Shown one piece after another: positions 10,666-23,100 of a stretch of 64,000 bases of DNA (position 1 is its first letter; each line of letters opens with the position of its first letter). The DNA comes from Ulva prolifera. Its lineage: Eukaryota > Chlorophyta > Ulvophyceae > Ulvales > Ulvaceae. The stretch lies in contig CM041204.1 of assembly GCA_023078555.1 (NCBI GenBank), positions 2,634,430 through 2,698,429 on the forward strand, given 5' to 3'. The notes below the pieces were generated by a model that ran no database searches, was not told the DNA's origin, and worked only from the letters and a program-made list of their open reading frames with translations. A program made the translations under genes and the position numbers.

Positions 10666-13289
10666 CTACAACCACACCCTGTTGAGCACGGCAACTGCCG
10701 CCGCGACCACCCACACCCTGAGCACCGCGAGTCGTCCGCCCGTCTCTGGCGTTGCCCCAGAGGATTCCACATTGACGATTTCAGCGGGGTCCGTGCCGGC
10801 GTCAACGGCGGTGCTGGTCGCCGCAGCGCGATCGTCGCCCGGGGCAGGGTCTGAGCCGACGGTGACGGTCGCCTGCTGTGGGAGGGTGTTGGCGTCTTCC
10901 GACATGAGGATGACGTCGGGGCTGTTGGAGACGGCGACTTGGAGGGCGTCCGCGGCGATGGTGGTGCTGGGGCCGCAGTGCGCCGTGGTGTTGAAAATCT
11001 CATACCTACAGCGCGCTGCAGCGTTGCTGCTCTTGTTGTCACAGGCGAGGTGGTGGGGGGTGCTATCACTAAGTTGTTGCACCGTTTCTACAGCCGGATG
11101 CCGGAGGATGCATGCATGAGCCATTTGCATCGTCATGCAAGCGTTGAAACCATTGCCCAAGGACAGGAACATCCTGCAGGTGAACTCGGCCGGTTCACAG
11201 ATTACACTGAAATTCTCACACTAGCTAGCAAGCGGGGAAATTTTGTGGCAGGCGTACCGGAACTGTGGCCCTATGAGGGAGTCGAAGGTGGCGGCAAAGA
11301 TGTGGATGGCAGCGGAGTCCCCCTGCCGCACGAGCTCCCCGAGGTTGAAGGAGGCGTTGCTCTGCAGCTCGACGATCAGAGGCGAGTACTGGCTGCTCAG
11401 GTTCTCCACAAACTGCACCACGCACTCGAGCTCCGTGCAGGCGGCTGCTGATTGAATCTGATCATCTGATGTCAAGTGTAGCCAGCACGGCTCATGTAGC
11501 AACACATGCATGCGTGTGAAGCACGGGCAAGGGATATCCCTTCGATGCAGGTCATCGCTGGGAGCTGCGGCGGCTGGTGAGTGGCAATTCAGCCGGCTCC
11601 CACCAGCACGATCGTATCAGGCCGCTTGATCACAGACACACGCAGTTGATGATTGCAGATATCGTTCAGTTCAGAGGCAGGTTCTGATGAGGTGGACACA
11701 GCAGTGCAGGCCGGGGGCACGCGCCTCCGACCGACACAAACTTGGTTCCCGCAACGAACGTTCAACAAAGACCTTGCATCCACGCATCCATACCATGATC
11801 ACAGCTGAGAAGATTCCGGCTTCTTTCGCCGATAGCACAGGCAACACAGCTGGCCTGATGCGCAATCTGATGTGTGTCAGACATGCAAGAGAATCGCACC
11901 CAGCGGCTGTAAACAGAACGGTGTGGCGGCAGCGCACCCGGCAGGACTGCATGTCGAAGGTGGAGTTGGACATCGTGTGGATGGTGCCGCGCACGGCCTC
12001 CCCCTCGGGGAACACGTACGTTTGCAGGTCGCAGTTGACGTAGTGCAAGCTGGAGTCGGGGCCCATGGTGAGGTTGCCCTTGGAGCTGAACATGCTGAAC
12101 TCGCTCCCCGCACAGTCCATCACCACCTGCTGCCCCGCCTCGATCGACAGCGGCTCCGCGTCCTCCATCGACCAGCCCCTACATGCATGCTCTGGAGTTC
12201 CTCATGAGCAGGCCCAAGAAACCCTAGCCCCAGCCGGCAGGACTCACGCGGCCATCGGGACTGCGGAGTAGCAGGTGCGGGAGGTTGCCCGACTCACACT
12301 CACACGGCGGGGGTAAGTGAGCTTTTACATGCAGTGGTGTATACATGCCGGCGTACCGCCAAGCCACCGCCGCTCACACTGCCTGGCCCACCCCGACACC
12401 AGCGCCCCCCCCCCCCCCCCCCCCCCCCCCCCTCACCCCTGAGTTCTGCAGTCTGTCGTGGCCGACGCAGGCGCCCCAGGCAGGTCACTGGCACCCACAG
12501 AAGTGGACGGCGCTCCAGCCACAGGAGGGCAGAGCGGGCGCTGTGGCGTCAGGGTTGTCAGTACACATACCATGCATGTTGCGTGCATGAGCCGCATGTA
12601 TTTGTTGAGGTATGTGATGCATGCAGTTCACAGGTGAGAGCAAGTGCACGTGGGAACATTCAGCGTGGTGAAGCATGTTGTGAATATATACATACGTCAA
12701 GTGTGATGCAGTGCGGGCATCACTGCAGTTTACAGGAGTGGTAGACAGTTCTCAGGTAGTGCTGTTCCACCAGCATGTGGCCTCAGTACATTGCAGTGGT
12801 GCCTGCACTGCATCAAAGGCCGGAGTCAGCGACTTGATAAGAGTGCATGACTCATTTTGACACCTGTGACATGAACACCATAACGTTAACCACGCAAAGA
12901 CGAAACGGTCTTGACCGTTAATCTCGGTGATGTGCCATGACGTACATGATTAGCTGTGTGAAACCTGTTCAGGTGGCTCGGACGGTTCTGTAGTGCGTCA
13001 CCCTTGGTCCGACAGCGGGCGAAGCTTGATCGATGTGCACAGCAGTACTACTGCGGGAGGTATCACAGTCGGCAGGAGCTTGTTCGGGAGAAACGCACGC
13101 AGCTCCACCCTTTCCCTTGAATTTAACACATACGCTCTTCTGGCTCGCGGCTTTGTCAAACACTGGCTGGATACCGTCGACGGAAGTCACCGGAGAGCAT
13201 GCCACGGGAGCCGGTTGCGCTGTTGAATACGTCGTCCCCGCCCTAAAAAATACACACAGACCAAGTAGAGCCGAAACTGGTGATATCAT
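10666..13289 (-). CDS. Putative secreted, membrane-anchored protein, partially resolved exons
   Basis: A minus-strand gene inferred from linked pieces. The first exon probably starts at ATG 13289 with a signal-like segment (SALLGLCVFF) and a Cys-containing stretch to about 13000. A second piece, about 12180-11940, reads VVMDCAGSEFSMFSSKGNLT and then Asn/Cys-rich strands that resemble beta-helix turns. A third, 11450-11258 (ELECVVQFVENLSSQYSPL), splices in phase (donor GTACGC) to the last exon, 11005-10666. That exon has N-glycosylation-like NTT, an Ala/Thr-rich linker and a C-terminal hydrophobic helix (RVWVVAAAVAVLNRVWL, then TAG). Another exon may lie near 11.6-11.75 kb. The 3'-most junction is well supported; the junctions between the first three pieces are not phase-consistent in my hands. 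No named family recognised. Confidence 0.4.
12405..12432. repeat. Poly(C) homopolymer tract, 28 nt
   Basis: Twenty-eight consecutive C on the plus strand, located within the minus-strand secreted gene between its first and second recognisable exons, so presumably intronic. Confidence 0.9.
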
Positions 13290-15073
13290 GACGTCTTTAC
13301 GACTGCAGGGACGTGTCGTGGGCAGATTTGCACGATCTGTGTCGCCGGTGACTTCTCAGCACTGTCTCAAGTTATTCGGAAGAATAGTGGCAGACGGGGA
13401 TGGCCAGGCACAGAGCAGTAGCAGTTGAGCTGACAAGAAAAAATCAGGCAAGCTAGGTAGCGGCAGAGTGGTATCTAGTGGCTCTTCGTGCATACATACA
13501 GTCGGGAAAAAAGTCGTGCAGTCATGCGAGACCATTTGTATTTGACCCGTGGCTGGTGTGCGTGGGCTGCGTAATAGCCATCAGGCCATTCGGACCAGAA
13601 CAATTATAATTCTGCAACTAATGTCTTGCCTGGCGCCTGTGTCAACCACGACGGCAACTGCATTCATGGGCTGATGTGTCAAGGTGATTCATCCGCAGTG
13701 CCCTTGATCTGAACAAGTAGACATGTCATCGGTGACTCAATGGAATTCCAATTGCCCTGGGTGGTCAGCACTGCGACGTTCCGCCCCTCAGCCACGGAGA
13801 TGCTGAGTTACTGGTTCAACACAGGTTTGGAGCAATGGCTGTCATTCAGTCAAGGCAATGGCACTGGTAGTCATTGCTCACATGCACGGCACCTTCCCAT
13901 GGACACAGGATGATGCACACATTGTCCTGTGTGATTCTGCACAAAGAGCCATTGGCATAATGTCTGCAGTATTAGCTTGCAAGGCCACGTCGATTTACAT
14001 GCTACCATGTGCGCCTGAGAAGCATGCAGCGCACTGGCAAGTATCACCTGCCCACCTGATGCTGTCTTTGCGGCCCTTTGAGACATGACACTATGGCACA
14101 CCACACACTTGCCACCTGTCCCTCAAGAACTGGTGCATACTGCAAACTGATTTTAATTCGGCTGGATCCAAGCTGAGCGCACGTGTCCTCAAACTGAGTT
14201 GCAGGGTATGGGGATCTTGAGTACCACACAAAACTGCTCACAACAGCACACGATGATGGCATGTGCAGGTTGAACAGAACAGCGGTCAAATCAAAACTCA
14301 CTGGGACGAGTGATCATCGTGAGAATTCAAAGGGCAGTGTGTGAATCGGAACTGAATGACCCGCAATCAGATTGATGTGGAGATGTTCCTTGGCTCGGGT
14401 ACATTGCCTCCGACTCATCAGGACCAGCCCATAGGTTCCATTCATACTACATGCTACGTTGCAAGCGGTGCCCCATCAGGACTTATATAACCACCAGTGC
14501 AGGCCTCATCAATACGTCTGTTGATCCACAAAACGATCCACAAAATACGACTTCATAAGCCAACATGTCAGACAGTCAGCGGGGAGTCCTGTGCGCTCAT
14601 GAGCGCAACCCAGACGCCCCCATGTGTGTACTGTTGACTGCCCATAGAAGCAGCTGTCTACCTCCGGTATAACCTCGGCCATTGCAGGCCAGTGAAATTG
14701 AGAGTCCTGGCTCAGAAACGAATAGTTTCAGCAGTTAATCTGAACCTCCCGATTACGCACATGGGCCACTGCCAACTTCCAAGAGCACTGTCCACGCTAC
14801 TCTGCATCCATGGCCAAGTAAATCGGTTGCTCTGATCAATCGATGAGTATGTCCGCGTCCACATGCTGCCCGGACCTGAGACCTGAGCAGGTGACTTCAA
14901 CACGTACACCAATGCCTACTCCAACCAGATCCAAGCCTCGGACATTGTCTCCGTGTCCACATGCCGCCGGGACCTCGGAAAGGATGCACTGATACCGAGT
15001 ACACCAGTCCGCTGCCAAACCACCTGCCAGGCCCTCTGCCACCGTTGCCACAGCGCCGCGGGTGCAGAGGTAC
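13290..15073. other. Intergenic region between secreted gene and dynein 3' end
   Basis: No supported gene on either strand. It should hold the promoter of the minus-strand secreted gene on its left and the 3' UTR of the dynein on its right. A TATA-like TTATATAA occurs near 14485 but is not positioned for either gene. Confidence 0.4.
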
Positions 15074-18000
15074 CTAGAACGCCAGCGAGCAGAACAGCGC
15101 GACGCCGCGGTTGATCCAGTGGCTCTCCTCCTGGTCGCTCGGCAGCTCGATGTCCATGACAAAGTTCGTCGAGTGGCCCGTCGTCGACAGCGTGCCGGCA
15201 CGGGTGAGCGTCTTGTACACGGGGCAGTTGTACACCCCGCCCGCGGCGCGCCGGTGCTGCACGGGCTTGAGCCAAATGATCGGGAAGGACGTGAAGAGCT
15301 CCTTCGGCCGGGACTCGCCGACGAGGTGGGCCGCGTCGTCCCAGCGCGCGCCCTCCATGAAGAGGCCGGAGATGTAGCAGCCGTCGTCGGGGCCGGCGGC
15401 GACGGTGCGGGGGAGGTCATCCCGCACCACAAACGTGAACGACGTCTACAGCAGCAGTAAAGTATGAGGCTCACCGACGATGCAGGGTATGCATGACAGT
15501 GGCTTCGTATGCACAAGGCAACGGCTGACTCGGGACACACAGCATTGCGCATGGAGTCAGTCTGCGGAACTGTGTTACACCTGCAACTGCATGCAGCCCA
15601 TGCACGAGTGTGCATGGGTGACATGTCACACAGGCATGCTGGAGCAGTGCGTGAGGTGTAGTGATCAGCAGGTGCACCAAAGCCTCTAGACACTCGCTCC
15701 CTATGGGACAGGCGGACGCAGGCAGTTCCAGAGGCAGGCTCACCGTGTCGATCGGGAACTCGTGCCGGCGGGCGAAGTTCTGCAGCGTGCCGGTGAGGAA
15801 GGCCTGCGGGAAGAAGAAGCCCGAGATCCAGTACACGGCGGGCACGCCGCCGTCGATCCAGCGCTGCACGAACGCGAGGCGCTCGAGCAGGTCGGACACC
15901 CATGAAGAGAGGGGCTTGAGGGAGGGGTACGCCTTGGCCTCCCAGAGGGCGGGCACGCGGTTGTCAAACACCGCCGAGGACACGCCCTCGAGGTCCGGGG
16001 ACATCACGACCAGGCCCTTGAGGGCCCGCACCGTCTCCCGCAGCGTAAGCTTCATCACGGCAGTCAAGCCGTTGTACCTGCAGCAGCGCTGTAGCCGTGA
16101 CTGTCTTGTCAAACGGGACATCAAATTACTGCCAGCCTACACAGGAAGCCAATCTGCAGTCACGCAGCCTTGCGCGAGCTGCATCCGCAGCAGCACACAC
16201 AGATCAGTCAGCAGTCCAGAAAGAAAAGATTCGGGGTGCGCTGCTCAAGGTGCCGCCAGATGTCAAGTGGAGCTTCCTCCGGCCTGCTGGCCATTCGTTG
16301 TCGCACTCAACAGAGCTCTGTTGACACTCGACACCGCAAGCAGGAGGGGGCGGCACACCGGATGCACTCCTGCACAAGGACGGTGTTCATGCTCTCCTCG
16401 TACATCGTCGGGTACGCGGCGGCGACGGCGTCAATATCAAACGCCGCCGGCAGGCGCGCCGCGATGGCATCGCACTGCGTGGTGATGGCGTCCTCGCGCG
16501 ATGCGCCGGCACCGGCGGCGACGCGCGGCTGCAGCGACAGCACCGTCGCGAAGAGGTCGTACGTCTCGTTCTGGTCGCACGTGATGTCGGCGTTCTCGTG
16601 CAGGCCAAAGATGTCGGGCTTCGGGACGATGGGGTACGTGCGCAGCTCCTCCAGGAAGTCCGCCGCCGTCTCGCATGACCTGCAGCCAGGTAGGTATGAT
16701 GAAACACAGATTGAAGAAGCAGTAACCTAACGCAATTGAGTGTCCTCGGAACAGACGGACATTGCATCACAACGGAGGCTCCGCGTCAGAACGTGAGTGC
16801 TATCACAACGAAGAAGACAGGTAAATTAACGAGCCGGCAAAGCATGCCAACTATGGCGAAGTAAGCCACTCAAAGCAATCATGTGCTGCGGTAGCTGCAG
16901 AGCCGTCCACACTTCTGCGAAGCAGAACCAACTCGATCGAGACAGGGTTACAGGGCCCCTCTGTTCACAACAAATTGAGGTCTTTGGAAACCACAGACAA
17001 CAGCAAATCCGCATGAGACAAAATCACAAGGGGGGGGGGGGGGGGGGGGGGCACGTGGTGTAGTAGACGCCGTCGGGCGCGAAGGCATAGCCGTCGGCGA
17101 GCGCGGCCTCGTTGCAGAAGTTGAGGACGAGGTTGTTGATGAGGCGGCGGTCCTTGCCGTCGGTGACGCGGCCGCCGTAGTTGATCTCCGTGAAGAGGAA
17201 CTGCAGCACCTTGAAGGGGATGGCGTCGTGGTGGTCGAGGTACTCCTGCATCTGCGTCAGCGACACCGCGAGGTCGCCGTCCGTGAAGTCATACCTACAC
17301 GCATGCCTGTGCTCATACACCGCAGGATCACAAAGCCGGCTTGCTCTATGTGGTTGGCCCAAGATGAGCCAGTTCCTGTGTCTGGAAGAAATCTGCCTGG
17401 TTGATTTGAAGCAAGGAATCCCATGACATGGCTGAGAGACGTCGAGCAGTGCAAAGGCACTGGGACTAATACGGCAACCAGAAGCTTACACGATGTGCAT
17501 GTGTGCCTGTGAGGCAGTTGGTCGCATACACGATCAGATTACTGCGTGATGAACTTTGACTGGGCGCCGCTGTCAGTCGCAGCTGGTGCCTGCCTCACGC
17601 CCCACACTCACTAGCAACACAGGCAGGCCAGGGGCACACCGGATGTTCCAGCCGAGGGCCCCGAACTTGCGGCGGTCCTGCACGACGGCGTGGAATAGGC
17701 ACATGCCGAACAGGAGCTTGCGCCAGGCCTCGGGCTTGGCGCAGGCGGCGAGGTAGGCGTCGTCGAGGCGCGAGAACTGGCGCACGAGGTTGCTCTTCAG
17801 GCCCTTCGGCGGCTCCATCGTCATCTTGACGCCGTTCTGCAGCACCGACACCGGGAACGCCGGCGTCGGCATCGCCGTCAGCCACAGCCGGAAGTCGCGG
17901 TGCACCTGCGCCACATCCAAGCAGTGAATCCAGAGCGCATGCGCTACACAAGCCACAGGCGAGGCTGCTTCAGCATGTGCCACACAGACGACGGTGGCAG

Positions 18001-20152
18001 CACTGTGGAGCGTCGACATGGAAAATTCGCGAGAACATGGCCCCAGGAATGGCGTGGCGAGATGTTCACGGCTGGGACAGGCTGTTGCAGCAGAGTGAAC
18101 GGAGTCGAACAGCTACGTCGAATTTGGAATTTCTCTTGACACAACACCACTGAGACCGGACTGCAGGCGGTCCGCGGCACATGCGGAAGGACAAGCGCAC
18201 CTTGTCCTTGTCGATGCCCTCAATGATCCGCTCCATCATCGGCATCCACGACACTGCCAGGTGGCAGTTCTGCAGGCACACCCACAGCCCGCGCTCCATG
18301 CCCTCTGCGAGCAGACGCTCCGCCTTCGGGCCCTGGCCCTGCCCGAGGCTCACCTTCTCAAACTTCTTCGCGAACTTCATCTCGTCCGCGAGCTTCAGCA
18401 GGTCAACCATCGGGTCGGCGCCGGCAGAGAGTACAAAGATGAGGGGGGTCGTGGCGTCGGACTCCCGGAAGCAGGCCCCGAGGTCGAACGTTGGGGGCTC
18501 GATGAAGCGGGCGCCCATGACCTCGCTCACAAATGCCTGGATCGCCTGGACGACCTTGTCCGGGCGGATGCAGCGCAGGAAGAGGAGCTTCTGGAAGGTG
18601 GAGAGGGAGTCGTCGAAGGGCGGCGCGAGGGGCAGCTGGTGCGCCTCGTTACTGTCAAAGATGCCCTGCACGCAGCGAGTGATGTCGTGTTCTTCTTAGA
18701 AGCTGGAGCATCTCCACCATGGTGAGTCGTCTGGTGACGTGCACCGCCGATCTACTGTGCAGGTCAGCAATGCCTACAACGGGTGCAGCTCAGAAGGCAC
18801 ACCAACCCACCCTTCTGTGATGACCTGGCGGCAGCTACACAGCTATTCAAAGTGCCCAATGGAAGGGTTCCAGGGCATTGCACCTCCCAGGACCCCCAGA
18901 AAACACGATGCTCCCAAAGAAACCATAGATGACCCATTGCAAAGTACAGACCGCATGATGCAAAATGTGGACAAGGGCCCCCGCCCGGCAGTGTACCTCA
19001 GGGCACAAGCTATTACAGAAGGTGCCGTTCAACATGCCCAGCAGCGCACCTTGTAGTGGTCAATGTTGGCCGCAAAGTGCACATCAAAGCCCTCAAACGC
19101 GGGGTAGCCCGCGACGTTCAGCACCTCCACCCAGCACTTGTCCGTCAGCCAGTCCGGTGCCGGGTTCGGCTTGCCCTCAAACTCCGTCTGCGTCGGGCCG
19201 GCGAGCAGGAAACGCCACTCCGCGGCGTCCACGCGCCCCCCGGCCTTCAGGATCGCGACCGCGAGCAGGAAGCTCAGCGTCAGCTTGTGACGCTCGAACA
19301 GCGAGCGGCAGACGTTGACGTAGAGGGAGAACGTGAACCAGTCGTTGAGGATCGTGCCGCGCTCGGCAATGTCGTCCGCCTTCGGTGCGTCAGCCATCGC
19401 GCGCACGAACAGCGCGGAGAACCAGGAGAGGGAGTACTGGTACATTGGGTCGATGGTGGCGAGGTCGGAGATGCAGAAGAAGAGGAGGGAGGCGCGGGCG
19501 GCGACGGGGCGGTAGAGCTCGCGGGTCGCATCGATCTGCGTCTCGGTCGCCTCGGCCTCGGCGACCTTGGCCGAGATCGTGTTGGACGTCGCCTTGGACT
19601 GGCTGAGCGTGTTGATGAGCTCCTCGTCGTCGAGGATGTTGCCCTGCATGCGTGAATGTTATGCATGTGGAATGCATGCCGTTGGGCTGCAGGTGTAGTG
19701 TCGGGAGGTGGCCGGAACAGGCCGAAAATAGGCACTCGAGGTGAAATGTTAGGGCGGCTGATGCAACACTGGACGGAACCTGTTGTACTGTGTCGGAAGC
19801 TACAGGCTTCCAGGAAGCCTATAGCGTGACTCCAGACAGTCTTGTAGCTGAGGCGGTTCCATATCCTCATGCAGGATGACATGGATGCGTATGGTCGTGA
19901 GCCAGGTGATGGTAAGTTTCTTGTGGGGTGGCAAAGAGAGCAGCATGACAGTGAGGTGGAGGGCACCTGTGAGTTGGACAGCATGAAGAGGATCTTGTCC
20001 TCGATGTCCTTCAGCTCCTTCTTCATGCGGGCGTTGCTCAGAACCAGCTGATTCTTCATGTTGGCCAGGTCAGGCCGTTCGTGTGTGACGGTGGTGCCGA
20101 GCAGCTGCTCCTCCAGGCCTTCTGGGGTCACAAAGAAGTTCAACAGGGATAC
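15074..20152 (-). CDS. Dynein AAA6 and C-terminal cap exons
   Basis: Exons 19967-20152, 19050-19643, 18201-18665, 17640-17905, 17055-17294, 16359-16679, 15744-16077 and 15074-15445. Landmarks in order: [183 protein letters not shown] and the DNAH1-type [18 protein letters not shown], ending SLAF and TAG. The donor of exon 17055-17294 (GTGCCC) runs straight into a poly(C) tract on the coding strand. Confidence 0.93.
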
Positions 20153-23100
20153 CTACAACAGAGTCATATGGAAGACTGTTGAATGCGATTGTGATACCTA
20201 GTCCTGATCTGTCAGGCACCAGAAAGACTTATCCCAGGTTGTGAGCATAGTCAATGGCATCAGTGTCACCATTGGCATGGCATGGCCTGTGTCACCTATC
20301 CTGTCCAAGTGGCAAATGCTGCACATGGAGAACAGAAACGTTTAGGGCTATCTTGTGTTGCCGACTGACAAGAGAGAGGCCAACACGAACCTTCACTGCT
20401 ACCTCCGGTGCATAATGGGGGTTGCGCATTGACGTGGTCACATAGAACTTGAAATCGGGATGGTATGGGATGATGCTGTCTCCGATCTTGATGGACTCTG
20501 TCCCTGATGCAGTCCGGAAAGTCTGCATGGCAATGGTGTCATCATCAGTGCAGCTTATGAGCTTGCTTTAGTACAGCCTTGTCAGACCTGTCAAACTTGG
20601 CATGAGGTAACCTGTCAGACACACACACACTGTGCAATGTCACCAGATGAGTACACTGAAAGATGCAGTGATATGACAAATTGACACATCAGATCACAAT
20701 ATCCTAACATCTACAGAGACACAGATAAGATCTTGTTAGATGGAAGATTCATGGATTTTCATCAGTAGTTGCAGCTCATCTGCCTGAGCTTAATGCAGCG
20801 GGGACAGCTGTCATGCAGTGGCCATGGCACCAGGCGGGGACAGCTCTCATGCAGTGGCCTTGGCACCAGGCGGCAGCATGGCGTTACCACTGCACAAGTG
20901 TAGCTGCACCCGCTGCGCCTGACAGCAACTGGCAAGCCCAGGAACTGCACCTGCTTCAGGAGAATGGGCTCCAAAGAAGCGTCCAGCGTCTCACCCACAT
21001 TCTCAAGCAGCACAGCCCGCCCAAACCTCACACCGTTCTCCAGAGTCCGCAGCAGGTCTTTGTCCATCGGCTTGACGACATCCAGGCCCCTCTCCCGCTC
21101 CAAGTTGCGGATCCAGCGGTTCGCCTGGCCCTGGGGATCGATCATCAGCGGCCACCTGCGAGCCTTGGTGACAATGATACCTGCGTGAAAGCGAATTGAC
21201 CATGGAGCTCATCTGCCTGCCACGATGCGCTCGGTCTGCCATACATAGGCACAGCTGCCCAAAAGGTGCATGCATCATAACAGCTTGTATTTTACCAACA
21301 CCGCATGTGTCTCAACAGGAGTACAGGTGCCTGGAGCTGGAGCAGGACGCCATCAGGCTGCTGGGCATACCATTCTCCACCGACACGTTGTCTGTTGGCA
21401 GGCCAGCGATGGCCCAGGCGCGAGTGGCAACCGGGTCAGCGAGGATGCTGATGAGGTTCGAGCCCTCAGAGAACGGCACGCCAAGCTCCGCGAGCTTCGT
21501 GGTCCACTGCTCCAGCAGAGAGGCTCGATAGAGTGGCGTGAAGGGGCCAGAGTACGCGATGGCGCCTGCAGCCACGACGACGTCCCCGACTGCACTCGTC
21601 AGTGACTCCTGTAGCTCTGCGACCGTGTTCTGCCACCGAACCTGCGCACACGCCTCACTTCAGACACAGTTACTCCGCCGTGGTCAGACGGCCCAGGGAC
21701 TGCACTAAGTAATGACTGTGCTGACCCAGCTTTGACACACTGCTGTGGTTCAGAATGCAGGACAGAACAACTGTGGGACCGCGATGCTGTGGCAGCGTGT
21801 GGCCAGAGCACGCGCTGTCATCACATGTGCAGGTACACAATGCACCTCTGCATATAGGTGCAGGTGACTGGCTGCATCTGCCGCCGAAGAATTTGACAGT
21901 GATCTTACGCATAGCATGCGAACGTGGCTCAGGAGTTCAGCAGGTCACAATCGTTTGCAGGCAAGGTCAAGCAACGTGGGACTGGAAGCACGCCCGCTCC
22001 CCACCGAGGCCACCGATGAGTTTATCTGCCCGTTGTAGCTTGGCTGTGCAGTCCGCCACTTGCTGAGCCAGAGCCTCCTTCTTAGCAACGGCCTCAGCAA
22101 ACGCAGCCTCCAGTGATGCAATCTTTGCCTGCATGCGGCCGATGTTTGACAATTCTCGGACACCAGAATTTGAAGATGAGGTTAATAAAAGAAAAAGGCC
22201 AGGCGCACCGAATACAAACCTTAGGGCATCTAATCTGACAGCAAACCAAAAGCATCCGCCAGTATGAGACAGGGGCACAGGAATAAGACAGTGTACAGCG
22301 GTCAAACGTGAGACAGAGCCGGACCTGGACTTCAGCAAGTTCACCCTGCGCCGCTGCCAGCTGGCGATTCGTTTCATCCAACTCTGCCTGTGCAGCAGCC
22401 AGGGCCTGGCGCTTGGGCTCCACTTGCAGGGCGACGTTGTGGTAGACATACATCGCCCGCACCCACTGGCAGATCGACTTGCATGCTTTTGACACCTTGG
22501 CCACCTGGTCTGGGTGAAACTCCTCCATCTCAATGTACGGAACGACTCGCTTGATTGTAGCCTGCATTGCGTGTTGCCAATTAGATCCTCAGGCAGAGAT
22601 GCTCATATTCATATATGTTCATATAACACCAATCCCTGTTGTGCTGCACTGTCTCGGCACCAAACACTACCAGCAGGCCAGCACCAGAGGATAATGGCCC
22701 AAGTCTGGCACAAGTCTGGCGAGAGAACGATGGCAACAATCAGCAAGAGCACAGCAATGGCATGAGGCTGCGAATCATGGGTCACACCGGCGAGATGTTA
22801 TCTTTATCGTATGTCATGAGACTGTTCAGATACTTTGAGGGGTCATTGAGCATTTTCTTGGCATCATCCCAGTAGTCAGTGATTTTGGGGGCGCCGGGTG
22901 CACCGTTGGGATCAGGAACCTTCTTCCCTTTCAGGTCAAACATGATGCAGCAGGCATCCATTACCATCTTCACACCCGCTGGCGGATTGCTGAGGGACTT
23001 GACCTCCACCACGTCGTTCTTGCTGAGGGACTTCAGTGATGTGACTGCCTCATCCAGAGCTGGCAAAGCCTTGTCAAGATCAGCCTGCAGTAATCATCTC

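Noticed and set aside
19056-19655. 199-codon plus-strand frame inside the dynein
   Set aside because: Antisense shadow of the GC-rich dynein exon 19050-19643. Similar shadows at 18261-18725, 29121-29696 and 52374-53351 were also dropped.
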